Source: Toxoplasma gondii ME49 (taxonomy: Eukaryota > Apicomplexa > Conoidasida > Eucoccidiorida > Sarcocystidae). From it: 64,000 bases of DNA. Below the pieces are notes generated by a model, which saw only the letters and a program-made list of their open reading frames with translations, ran no database searches and was not told the origin of the DNA. Made by a program: the position numbers and the translations under genes. The stretch is taken from NCBI RefSeq assembly GCF_000006565.2, contig NC_031475.1:2002690-2066689 (forward strand). The letters are read 5' to 3'. Within the stretch, counting starts at the first letter, position 1. Each line of letters opens with the position of its first letter. Positions 35,583 to 47,170 of the stretch are shown one piece after another.

Positions 35583-38500
35583 CGTGTTCTTGAAGTTGGC
35601 AAGTCTACTGGAAGAAGCATTTCAGAAATCGGATACATCTGGAGACTGGAACATATGAGAACTTGTCAAGAAGCGTCCAGCGCTGCTGCAGTTGTTTACA
35701 GAGCCTGTTCATGTCAGAGTTCGGAGTTCATTGGAGGTCCTTCTTTTCTACTCTCTCTGGAAGAAAGTTCTCGACGCGACAGAGAAACCTGATGAGTTTC
35801 TTCCGAACAAGTACATCGTCTTTCTGTCAACTCTTCGAGCTTTGACGTGACTTTGGGACAAGAAGGAGAAGAGGAGAATCTCGTTCGATGGTAAAAACAT
35901 GTATTTGTTACTCTGTTGCAAAGGATGAGGATAGTAGAGAGGCACCCCGTTCACTCCGTTGTGACGACCCGCCGAATCACCCTTTAGATTTTTTATCAAA
36001 ACGTTTTCCAGATCGCCTCAAAAACGCAGAAGGCGAAGAGTCTCCGCATTGTAGCAACTGCGGGGAGTCCGCGAAAAGAAACTTCCGCTGTCACTGGCGT
36101 ACTTTTGCCAAATGTTTTCGAAGGCTCGAGTTCACACGGGACAGCGTCTGTATCATGAGATACACGGCCGTAGAACACCGTCTGTACCGATAGACGGTTA
36201 CCTTTCCCTCTCCCTCTTTCTTTACACCTACGCACATGAAAATCCAAATTTTTCGGCATTGCCTCCCACTGCTGAGGGTTTGCCCATTTCTCACTCCGTG
36301 GGTATGATCAGCAAGAGAAATGGCGAAAGTGGGGGCGATGAAGCGATTTCAGCTGATTCTCAGCTTCCTCCTCACACTTCATTACAGTCCCTTTTTGCGT
36401 GCGTTGAACAAAACAAGAGCCTGTTTTTCTCGCACTCTTCACCGACCGCTGGTCACCACGTTACTTCGCGAATCTACAGGATCCAGTGAAAGTAGCCGAT
36501 AGAGCCCTAGCCTCAGGAATGAACTCTCGAGTAGACTTATACACATTGGTCACTATCCAATGTAGGGGTGTACAGCAATTCCTGCTTATAGTCAACAACA
36601 AGTCCGCAACTTTGCCTCCCTCCCATTCCAGATGTGTCAGTCGGAATCGTACAGATTCAGTCACTTCGTCGAAGGAAGTCGCGGTGGCCGTTCCGGGGAC
36701 TATCAGTCTTTAAAACTCTGAGCGTCTCTTCAAACGTATCATACGTAGGGGCAAGTTCGTAATATCTAACTACACAGCACTATGCAAAGACTCCCAGTTC
36801 CCCTTAATGACCTTTGTTCCTTGGTCTGCCATCTTGACAGTTCCTATGCTGGTATTTACTGTACGTATTTTAACACGTGGTTTAGTTATGATTCTGCCAG
36901 AGTTACAAGTGAATACAGAATTCTGTGAGTCGATCTGTGGAGATTGTGTATGATATCGATACGGTGCCGCTTCGAGTCTCCCGCGGTGTATGCATACCCT
37001 GTGCAGTTCCTCTCAGGAAGCCGTTTCTGAGGGTGTTTTCGGGACGCACCGTCTGCTTTACCGCACTTTTCTTCACTTTCGGACTCTCATGATTAGCCCG
37101 AAACAGAGGGATTGAATCAGTATCCTTTCTTCACCACAGAGTTTCCCCCGTGCAAGGCGAAATTCCTCCTTGAGTTGAGACGATCCACGGCTGGATTATT
37201 CCAGTCGAAAGACGGCGACGGTAGAGTACACGCAAGATTCAGAGCATGACTCCAAGTTCAAAGCACGAACGCGGCATCTACAAAGCGAAGGAACCACGTC
37301 CAGTGCAGGTTATTGTAAATGTCGAAAACCTTCTGTAGAATTGTCTCTTTGCCGCCTCGTTTGACGGCCCATTTCCACTTTCTGGGATACATTCGCGTTC
37401 CTGCCGGCGCTATCTCTCTGGCTTCTGTGACCAGAGCGCTTTTTCTGGGGAGTTGCTGCCGTACGTTAACCTCATCGTTTAGCTTGTGAAGACTTCTGTC
37501 TACCGAAGCCTATTTCTCCTGTGTTACAGTGGTTTTCCTCAGTACACCCAGGATTCTGCTTCGTCACACAACGGTGAGGGAAAACACTCCTCCGAGTGTT
37601 AGTATGCGCAGCTCCGTCGTTCTGGAACTAACGATCTCTGAGAACCTTTGAGTCTTCCACTGCGAGACAAACGAGTCCGGCAAGAACGGCTTCCGTTTTG
37701 CTGGATGTTTCTGTGTCCGCGGGGCTGCGGAGGTGGACCTGGCGGGAGACTCGCCTCCGCCTCAGTTGTTTTGTCTCTGCTCTTTCGACGGCGCGTATGT
37801 TCCAACTTTTGAATAAAGTCTCCTCCACTTCAATGAAATAGCACCCTTGATGTGCGTTTTCAACGACGGCCGAGTCTTTCACCGAACAAGATAACCGAGA
37901 ATCCCTTCATTTCGAAACAGCACATACAGGACTTTTTAATTTGCGGGTGGGTTCGGAAATCGACTTCCGAACCCCCGCCAGAACTTGTGGCGCAGTGCAC
38001 CCGCTCTCTCCTTCTCCGTCGGGGGAGGTTTCTTCCACTTTGCTGTCGCTATATGGAGAATTGAACTCCTCATTTCCAGGGAAATTCGATTCTAACAGAG
38101 CCCGTAGCCGCCTTCGTCGCCCCGCTGTCCTGTCTCTGACAGCCCACGTCTCCCGCAGCCGTCACAAGACACTTCCATCGCGCATCGCTTTTATATCCAC
38201 CAAGGTCCCTTCACTTTGTTGAATCCTCAAAGCTTAAATGACGTCTCCCCTTTTGTGTTTCCCTCGGATTTCCCGTTCTCTGCGCTGCTTTGTCACTCCG
38301 GAGAGGAAGGAAAGTGACGTTTCTGTGTCGTGCTTCCCCAAGAAATCCACCACTGTGTCCGCAACAGCTCTCTGCCGCAAGAGTTGCCGCGTCGCCTTTC
38401 CTTTAGAGTGCCGATGCTTTTCTTCTCTTTTGCCAGTTTCCTTGACGAAAATGTTAACACTATACCATTCTGGAGAGAAGCGACTTTTCGCCTTCATCGG

Positions 38501-38773
38501 ACAAACGCTTTGCCAGCTTCTGCCGACTTCGCCCGCTCTTGCTGGCGCGCCTGTGTTTGTTCGAAACAGACACCTTGGCGTTTTGTCTCTCTCGAGTTGC
38601 CACCCTTGAAGTCGACAGAAACCGTCGTCTGTGACAAAATGCGTCTTCAAAGACAGGCCACTGTGTAGGCGGCGCTCCCTTCGCCGCGTCTCTCATCGCC
38701 GTCTACAACGCCTTCCAAACTCCGATCCATCCGTACACACGCAGATCCATGTACATACACCAGCGTCTATGCA

Positions 38774-38874
38774 CATATATACACATATATATATATATAT
38801 GGTATATGTTAATATATATATATATATATATGGTATGTATATGTGTATATATGTATATATATATATATATATAT
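38774..38874. repeat. (TA)n microsatellite, compound
   Basis: Several TA blocks separated by GGTATGTA-type words, ending about 175 bases before the start of the hydrolase-like gene and probably within its leader or promoter. Confidence 0.9.
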
Positions 38875-39049
38875 GTGAATATACATCTACAGCAAGACAT
38901 GTTTGTGATATATGTCTCTACATGTGGCGGCACAGCGTTATGTTCCAGCAGTCTTTTGTCTGTCAGAAGATCTCCACTGTGGCAAGTAGGGGAAGAGCTG
39001 TGGTGATCTCTCTCTTTTTCCTGTTCTCTCCTTTTTCCCCTGGTGCGAC

Positions 39050-42000
39050 ATGACTCGCTTCTTGCATGCACCGAGGGCAACAGGAGAAAGAATTTGTGCA
39101 TCACCATGCGGCGTTTTCCTGCTCCTTTTGCCTTTTCTCTTGTCCTCGCTTCTCCCATCTCCCCGTCTCTCGCCTCTCCCTGCGCCGCCGTCTCCGGAGG
39201 AGACACTGCGACGCCGAGACGGCGTCTGTCTCCGCTCTCTGTCTCCGCCGCTCTCCCCTTCCACCACAGGGTGGACAGACACCGAAGAGTTCGTGACTCG
39301 GCAGGCAGCACAGTGGGGAGGCACCCCAGCTCTGCCTTCTGTCGCTCTTGGCTCGTCTCATGCGACAGCTGTGTCTAGACAGTCTCCCTCGGACTCCTGT
39401 TTCTTCTGTCGCTCTGTGCACTCGAGTGAGTGGTGCCGCGGAAATGGAGACACAAGCATCCATGCAGGAGATGCGCCAGAAGGCGACAGGCTGGCAGCGC
39501 GCCTTTGGTTCCCCGTTTTCTTTGCCGACGCCGTCTCTCTAACCGCGGCTCAGAGAAGCCTGACAGCGAGGGCATCTCTGCACTCGCGTTCTCCGTTTCA
39601 CACGGGTGCTCTGCGACCGTCGTCTCTGCCGACGCATCTCGGCAGTCGTCGCTCCCCGCGTCTCCTCTCTTTTTCTGCAAAGGTGCCGAGATGCTCGCAA
39701 CCGAGAGACGCCGGACGTCAGGATTCCAGAAGGCGCCGAGAGTGTGTGCACTTCAAGCGGCGTTCCGAACGCGAACACAGCGAAGCAGGAGACGCGCAAA
39801 AGTTCAAAGGTGACATCGAGAGACGAGGCCAAGTCGCGAGGAGGAGCACAAGAAGGAGGCGTGGACGTTTCCACCGTTCGCGACCTTCTGCGTCTGTCTC
39901 GACGCTTTCGTTCCTGTCTCTGTTTCTCCCGATCCCTTCAACGCCTCCTTTTTCGCGCGTGTGTTTTTCCTTCGTTCTCCGCTCTCTCGTCAAGTCTTCT
40001 GCCGTCCTATCTTCCACAGCTTCCTCCCCGCTCTCGTTCGCTTCGTCCTCGGTCTCGCGCTCCTCTTCTCGCTGTCTTCGTGCGTCTGCGTCTTGTCTGT
40101 CGCCTGCGTCTTGTCTGTCGCCTGCGTCTCTGCGCTCGTCTCTTCCTCTTTTTTCTGCGGACCGCGCGGCACCAGAGGCGTCGCCTGCAGACATGCCTCT
40201 CGAGGACCTCGCGCGCTTCAGACGGAAGCTGGAGGAACTGACTGGCCTCGAGTTTGCTGCGGAGCTACGCAAGCGAGGCGTTGCCGTCCCTGGAGAAGAG
40301 CCGCAGAAAATCGTCGACGCGGTCGTACGACTTCTGCACGACGACCTGCGAGTCGCCGAACACTCAGAGGACTCCGGCAAGAGGATCTCTGGACGAGACA
40401 AAGGACATGCTGAACGAGGAGAAGCCGGCGAAGAAGAAGAAGGCGAACCTGAGTTCCGCAGTCGAGGAAGGCCCCCGCGCTCGGGAGGCCTCGGCGACGA
40501 GAGGAAGGCGAGGGAGGAGGAGGAGAAGAAGAAGCGGAGCGAGGAGCAGAAGAAGGAGGAGATCCTCAATTTCCTGCAGACCTTGTCTCCGGAGGAATCA
40601 GCGGCGCTGGGGAGAGAAATCCGAGAGATGGAGGCGAGAAATGCGCGCGAGTCCCGACGTGACGAAGACGCCCGAGGCGACTCCGAAGACGCACCAGCGC
40701 AGCACCGCATGCATGAGAGGAGCGCCGGAGATGCCGGAAGGGAACATTCAGCCTCCTCACGCAAAGGCGAAAGAGAAGAAGACGAAGAAGACGAATTTGC
40801 AGCAAAGGGCAGGAGAGCAGGACGGAGACCTTCGAGTGAGGCTTCGTCGAAGAGCGAAGATGAGGCAAAGGATCCGAGTGGAATCGAACCTCCGGAAGTC
40901 CTTTTTTTTCCAGAAGCCTCTAGGCGGGAGTACTGGGAACCCAAATTTGCCTGGCGCAGCGAGGTGGCGACGCTAGAGGATCAGCTGGAGCTTCTTGAAG
41001 AGCGCGGCGCGTCTCTCTCCGACGCGCCGCGCGGGAAGCCCAGACTCGAGAAATCGAGGAGAACTCCGAAGCTTTCTCCACGTGGAAAGCAGTTCGGCGC
41101 TCGGTCTGGAAGCCGCGAAGCACACACACCCCCAGAAAAGAACGGGGAGGAGTATGAAAACGAGGAAACCGGAGGAGAGAGAACAGACGGCGGGCGCGCA
41201 GAGCACGAGGAGACAGAAGAGGAGCGCGAGAGCAGGCGAGAGCGAGAACGCGAGGAGGAAGAACAGAGAGGTGAAAGCGACGCAAGCGAAGAAGACTTGG
41301 ACGTTCTTTTAGGAACTGGAGAAATCGAAGAGGACTTGGAACCGTTGGACGCGGAAGATGTAGACCGCATCCCAGGTCTGGTCACAGTTCGAGATCTTCT
41401 CCGCAGAGAGATCTTGTCTCTGCCTCTTGTTGTATCTCCACGACAGAAAGGGCATCGGCAGAAACCGCAGCGCGGACAACTGAGAAGTCCGGGATCCACA
41501 GCTGGCGAGGAAGAGCGTCTGTACAGAACAGAAGCCGGAAACGAAGCCGAACGTCGGCAGACGCACTCGCAGAACGCGCTGCTTCCCGACAGACACCGAG
41601 AAGAAGAAGCGCTCGACGAAGACAGTGCAGTCGGGGGCGCCGCCGCCCTGTGGAGGCGGAAATACAAAGGAACCGATGAAGATGAAGGAGACGAGGATGA
41701 AGGTGATGAAGAGGATGAGGATGAAGAGGAGGCTCCGACGCAACTGATTCTGCCGCCACAGTTCAGGTCGCTGCCGAAAGACCGACGCGAGCAGCTCCTG
41801 GGGATTCGGGAAACCGTGGAACGAACGAAGGAGGAAGAAGAGAAAGAAGACCCGACGGAAGGTGTGGAGAGATGTACATACACCCAAACGGAGCGCGAAG
41901 AAGACATGCGGCGGGCAGCGGCGCGGCTTCTGGCGTCTGCGTCTTCACCAATGAAGGAAGACGATCCAAAAAGGATCAGAGAAGACAAACGCGAGGACGG

Positions 42001-44799
42001 GAAGGAAGACAGGGGAGACGCACAGCGGCCGTTTCCAGAACGCGTTGACGCTTACTGTGTAGCTTGGCATCGACTCGTGGAGAGGCCCACCGGCGGCAAG
42101 GACGAAGAAGAAATTGAAGAAGAAGAAGAACAACGGAGAGTTGGAGTGCTGCTCCTTCCAGATGCTTCGGGGTGGAAGTAGGCGAAAAGACGTTCGCGAA
42201 AGTGCCATTCAACTCTTACCCATTTTTGCGAAGTTTTCTCGCATGCACCCAGATGTGCGCGTCTTTTAGTGTACACCTTTATTTGTATCTCTTTCGCGGA
42301 ACTCGGTGTCGGACGATAGGTATACAGAGAGTTGCGAGTCCGCATCCAAGGCGAATAAACAGACACAAAAAGGTTCGTGGATTTGCATTCGTTCAAGCTC
42401 GAAGTCGGAACTCCATCCACGCTGCGTTCCTTTCTCCATCAGCAGTTCCGGCGCTGTCTTTATTCGTCCATCTGCATGCAGTCAATGTATCTTGTGTGAG
42501 TCTTCGCAACAAGAGGGTGCGACCGCCTCTCTTTCTGTCCGTTACACTACCTACATGAAGAGTAGGAATTCCAAGACGTCGACTGCGTCCTTAGACCCAG
42601 CAGAGTCTCACGCAAGTGACCGTGGTGTGTCGTCTCTTCGGATGTGAAGAGCGACAATCTTTTTGAGAGAAAGTTCCCAGAGAGACTCTCCTCTTTGACA
42701 CCGTGATCTTCATCTTCCAGCACATATGTCGATACACAGCGGGGTCCAAGCAGCCGCGAGATGTCGAGACTCCTCGTCAGGCTGCTCAGTGTGTAGCAGG
42801 AGGCTCTGGACAACTGCAGACGCCGTCTGAGAGTGGAGAGAGAGGCTCGAGAGGCGTTTTGATCTTGCGTTGCCTTTTCAGCTGTCCGTTCCAACTCAGT
42901 GCCATTTCTCTTGCTCTCAGGGATTTCTTCGTTCGCGGACTCGCCGACCGCATAGCCGACTGCTGCAAATGCGTCGTTCTCGTTCCCGATACAAAGCTCA
43001 TCTCGACTCTTGCGACAGCTGCTTCTCCTGGGGCAGCTGCTTCCTCTGAAGGATTGTCTTCTTCCTCAGGGCCGTCTTCCTCTCTTTGGTCGCCTGCGGT
43101 GTTGAGAGACGAGTTGATTCATCGCTGCATGCGCTTCTTGAAGGAGGCCTTCGGACTTCAAGGCGTTGCTCTCGTTGGACTCGAGCAGGGAGGAGGGCTC
43201 GTCCTCGAAGGCGCTGCAAATCTTTTTCGAATGCGACGAGAAAAACGCAACCTCGTCGCCTCCAAAGCCTCTGTCACTGCTCAGGATCTTGAACAAATAC
43301 TGCTCCCAACTTCTCGTTCCTCTGCTCTCTCATCATCTGACTCATGCGCTCCTTCTTCCCCTTCTTCCCCTTCTTCTCCTCCTACGTTTTCTTCTTCTTC
43401 TTTCCCTTCTTCCCCTTCTTCCTCTTCTTCTCCTTCTACGTTTTCTTCTTCCTCTTCTTCTTCTTCTGTTCCGGCGCCGCTGCCTTCGTTTCTCGCGGGG
43501 GGAGAGCTGAGTGTGCCGCATGCAGTCGTGGCTTTTTATCCGCGGCAGTTCGACCCTGAGTTTGTGGGGGCTCACATGGAGGCACCGACTTTGGGGATTT
43601 TTGCAGAGACCAACAGAAGGGGGGCCGCGCCGCGCGCGAGAGACTGCGGACGCGAAGGAGGCGCCAAGGAAGAAGGCAGGGACTTCCGCCAGAACGACGG
43701 ACGACTCGTGGAGCGACAGGGTGCTGCAGAAGGCAGGAGAGAAGCAGAGTTATCAGGAGAGAGGGACGCGGAGAGAGAGAGTCAGAGAGAACAGAAGTCG
43801 GAGGAGACAGCAAGGCGTCTCGAAGGAGAAGCGGGATCCGAGACGCTCGAGCAGGCGTTCCGTTCGTTTGATCGAAATTTCCAGAGAGACTTCCTGATGC
43901 ACGTTTTCCACGGCGTCAGCTGCGGCTTCGCGCATCGCTTCTGGGACGACGAAACGAAGAAACGCTCAAAGAACAACGAGGTAAGAACTGCGCGGTCGCC
44001 GCGAACCTCTTCCTTGGCCAACTGCAGGCGCGCGAGGCGTCTGACGACCAAGAGAAGCTCTGCTCGAGGAGTCGAGTTCGATTGCCGTGGTTGACACGCT
44101 GCTTTTGCGCTTCGCTGGTTTCCAGCAACTTCAGCCGAAGCCTTGAAAAGGGGAACTGCATGCGGATTCATCCTCCAGAGTGAAGATGCATGCAGAGACA
44201 CTCTGAACGCGCTCCACGAGAATAGTTTGGCACTGCCACAGGCGTCGCGGCTGCGAAGCACCTTGGTGGATTTGCATCCGTATCTCCATACTCCACTGCC
44301 TCCGGTTCCGACTTCAGTTGCCTCGGTGGTTTCTGGGCGCGCCTCAGATTTCTTCGAACCGCATGTGCAAGAAGCGAGAACGCGTTGGCGTCTCGGCTCT
44401 CGAAACTGAGGCAGAAATAACAAGGGGACGAGCGCCTGTCATGTAGAGGAAACACAGCGTGCCAGCACCGCTCTGATCGTTCCCGGCAGACCCTGGTAGT
44501 AGTAGTAGACGCCAAAATGCCGAGTCTTCGATTCAGAGAAACTCCTGTGCCAACAACGCTCAACTCGACATTTGTCTCGAGATCCGTTTACATGGGAGAG
44601 CTCGCGTCTGCAGGGGGGGGGAAGACAGAACTGTGAAGTGAAGAGAAGGCGCCACCACAAAGAAGAGACAGAACTCCAAAGATATATGCGAGAAAAGATA
44701 CAGAGCAACAGTTGCCCGCGAGGCTCACTCTGGAAAAACAAATGTTCACGCACGATATGAAGTTGTGTTACCAAGCGATCCACGAGCATTTCTTTCGCG

Positions 44800-44835
<36 letters not shown>

Positions 44836-45355
44836 GAAAGTTGGTATGTATATCTATACCTCGATCTCTCTACTTCCATCTATTTCTACATTTATCTCGA
44901 GTTATATCGATGTCAATCTCTGACTACCTCTATCCATGCATATGGACAAACATATATATATATATATATAATTATATAATTATAGATATGTATGTGTATG
45001 CGGGTACATCCGTTTTCAGAATTCTGCATGTGCACGCGTTGCGCCGCCTTTAACTCACGGTGAGTTTGTGTCTAAAATTCTTTTGCTTCTGTCTCGTTTT
45101 CGCGTTGCTTTCTTGAAACGAATTATGGGGAAACAATCGCTGCAGGAGAAAGCTGATTCGGCCGGTGCCAGCGGTGACTGAAGCTTTTCGTTTTTTCGAT
45201 GTTCTCAGGCTGCTGAAGATGCCTTGCTCCTCGCCACAGCATGGCTCGACATCTGGCTGTCTCCGCCCTCGGCGCCTCCGCGGTTCAACGTGATCAACGA
45301 CCTCACGGACTTCCCTAACGCGTTCAAAGATTTCCGCGCCTCTCCGCAAGGATAA
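39050..45355 (+). CDS. SAP-like plus degenerate dienelactone hydrolase-fold protein
   Basis: Exons 39050-42177, 42921-43980 and 45209-45355 (junction phases 2 and 0), 1444 residues. The first junction gives GVLLLPDASGWKDFFVRGLADRIA, the typical entry strand and helix of dienelactone hydrolases. Later landmarks follow the family order: GLQGVALVGLEQGGGLVLEG at the nucleophile elbow, AVVAFYPRQF, APTLGIFAETN at the acid strand, HGVSCGFAHR at the histidine loop, and AAEDALLLATAWLDIWL as the last helix. Catalytic Cys is Glu1131, Asp is Asn1274 and His is Cys1377, so ordinary hydrolase activity is unlikely. Residues 21-35 are a leucine-rich signal-like segment, with basic residues around it; a transit role is possible. 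Residues about 385-430 resemble a SAP helix pair (LEFAAELRKRGVAV). Long Arg/Glu-rich acidic regions separate the two domains. An alternative start is Met382. Function unknown; a scaffold or ligand-binding role is inference. Confidence 0.75.
43325..43480 (+). repeat. TTC/TCC-rich tract encoding poly-Ser/Pro insert
   Basis: Imperfect repeats of CTTCTTCCC and TCTTCTTCC inside the second exon of the hydrolase-like gene. They encode a run of about 50 Ser/Pro residues, inserted between the nucleophile-elbow helix and the next core strand, where the fold can tolerate a surface loop. Confidence 0.85.
44800..44836. repeat. (CT)n-(TA)n microsatellite in intron
   Basis: A CT run passes directly into a TA run in the last intron of the hydrolase-like gene. 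Confidence 0.9.
44952..44984. repeat. (TA)n microsatellite in intron
   Basis: TA run with AATTATAT interruptions in the same intron, about 225 bases before the final exon. Confidence 0.9.
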
Positions 45356-46247
45356 CGCAGTGAAGACACAGGACGGCGTCTGCGGTCCCGGTAGCGACGC
45401 GCGGAGAAACCGAGTTCTTGCGCGCAGTCCGGCGGCTCTGGAGAGGCGAGAAAAGGACAGAGGGCAGAGGGAGAGTACGGAGAGGGCAGTACAGTCTTTG
45501 GGCTGGGGTGTACAGCAGCGACGAAGAACGTCGCTGTCAGGTTCTCGCATCTGGACTTTTAGTCGTCGGTCGCCGAGGTTCGACAGGGTCCCGGTTTTTT
45601 CATGCGGTGGACTGCCTCTCACTTTGCATCCTGCTGAACGGAAGAGGAGGCGAGTCCAAGCGCAGAAAGAGAGAAAGACGAAGAGAGAAAAACCAAGGAA
45701 GTAAGGCGAAAAATGATGAAGAGAGATGAGACGAGGGAGTGGGGAAGCAGCCTGCCAGGAGCAGCGAAAGAGTCGAGAGTTTTTGATGACTTTTAAGTCA
45801 CAGGGGACAGAAGAGGCCGGCCTGCCTCGTCTGAGTTTTTCGTTTTTTCCGACTGTTTTCTTCTTAATAAACATGAGAATACACTGTTTGCGCCGAGAGA
45901 CAGCAAAACATAGCGGTCTTTGTGTGCGCCTTTCAAGGAATTCCCTCTCAGCAACTAGTCCACATCAAGTTCCAATGTTTCAGGAACAGACCTGTCGCTG
46001 TACGCGTTCTTCTCCGCTTCGAACGCGTCTGGCAAAAACCGTTTACAGCCTCAAACGGACCCAGTGCAGGTCACGCTGGAATCGAAACGAAACCAACACC
46101 CCGACAATTTCGAAGCCATGACTTCTATATGCATGCAAGGGAGAAAAAAAACAGTCGTCAAATGCTACAGCGAGCGCGACAAAAGGCTGGCGAACTCCAA
46201 ATAACAAACGAGAGCAACAGGCACACACATGTACATACATCCACGTA

Positions 46248-46276
46248 CATATATATATATATATATATTTATATAT
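46248..46276. repeat. (TA)n microsatellite
   Basis: TA run following several ACATAC words downstream of the hydrolase-like gene. Confidence 0.85.
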
Positions 46277-46499
46277 TCATGTATAAGCATCTGAAGAGTA
46301 GCCAAGGCCGACAGGGGGATGATCATCTCTCCTCGTGCACTGGTATATGCATATATACAACTATGTATTTAAATGCGTTCTACATCCGTCGAGGACTACA
46401 GTGGTATAGGGATATAAAACGAGAGGTGAAATTCAGTAGGTCGATTAACGCATATAGGCACCCACACATATTTCTCGCTGTACGTATCTTCACACACAT

Positions 46500-46519
46500 G
46501 TATATATATATATATATAT
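46500..46519. repeat. (TA)n microsatellite
   Basis: Short pure TA run in the same intergenic region. Confidence 0.85.
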
Positions 46520-47005
46520 GTCATCATATTTATTGGAAACGCCAGTCTACAGTGATATCTGTCGAACAATCGATTTTGAGAAGGCAGGCAAGGTGTGAAG
46601 CCTGAGCATCACGCAGTGTCTCGCGTTAGTCTCGCTGGAGCTGCACGGCTGTTCGTTTCTTTCTCTGATTGGAGAGAAGACATGCCTTAGAAAAAAAAGT
46701 TTTTCACAGGTTTTTCTGTCGGCGAATTTCCTCTTCCTCGTTTCCTCTCACGCGCGGCCTTGTCGCCGGCCTCCGGAAGACAAATTCCATTTCCTCGGAT
46801 GCAAAAGATCGCTTGGGTTCAATTCATTTGCATACGGGCGAATTGCCTCTTCTCTTTAGTTCCTTTCTGCAGACGCGGATTCTCCATCCATTTCGATCTC
46901 TCCTCTTGAAGTGGAAATTGTCTCTCCCAGCGTGACTGAAAAACAGGTAGTCCTCCGGTAAAGCCTGGAGATATCGAAATAGTTTTCGCCACAACTCTGC
47001 GCTTT

Positions 47006-47170
47006 CTATACCTCTATCCATATATCTCTCTGTCTGTCTATATGTCTATATCTATCTACATATCTATTTATCTCTCTCCATCTATCTACTGTCTCTCTGT
47101 CTATATCTCTCTATCTGTATCTATGCATCTATATCTATCTATCTTTCTATGTCTATCTACCTAGGTCTAT
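47006..47170. repeat. Degenerate CTAT/CTGT tetranucleotide tract
   Basis: About 165 bases made largely of TCTA, TCTG and ATCT words, an imperfect tetranucleotide microsatellite upstream of the second RAP gene. Confidence 0.85.

Larger units (their letters stand above)
33327..39049. other. Divergent intergenic region
   Basis: About 5.7 kb lies between two divergently transcribed genes and must contain both promoters. The part near 33800-35000 is GC-richer and open on both strands (268 codons on minus at 33973-34779), which fits a long 5' leader of the minus gene better than a protein. (TA)n tracts lie at 33455-33475, 35513-35582 and 38774-38874. A bland AT-richer stretch around 36700-37600 shows nothing I can name. 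Confidence 0.5.

Noticed and set aside
39718..40944. Long minus-strand open frame (408 codons)
   Set aside because: It is the antisense of the Arg/Glu- and Ser-rich first exon of the hydrolase-like gene; such composition keeps the opposite strand open.
40981..41988. Second long minus-strand open frame (335 codons), Ser-rich
   Set aside because: Antisense of the Glu/Arg-rich linker of the same exon, with no domain or splice support.
42703..42920. Unspliced 5' extension of the second hydrolase exon
   Set aside because: The frame is open, but the LFSCPF... reading lacks family similarity, whereas splicing at 42920 restores the conserved GWKDFFVRGLADRI entry of the fold.
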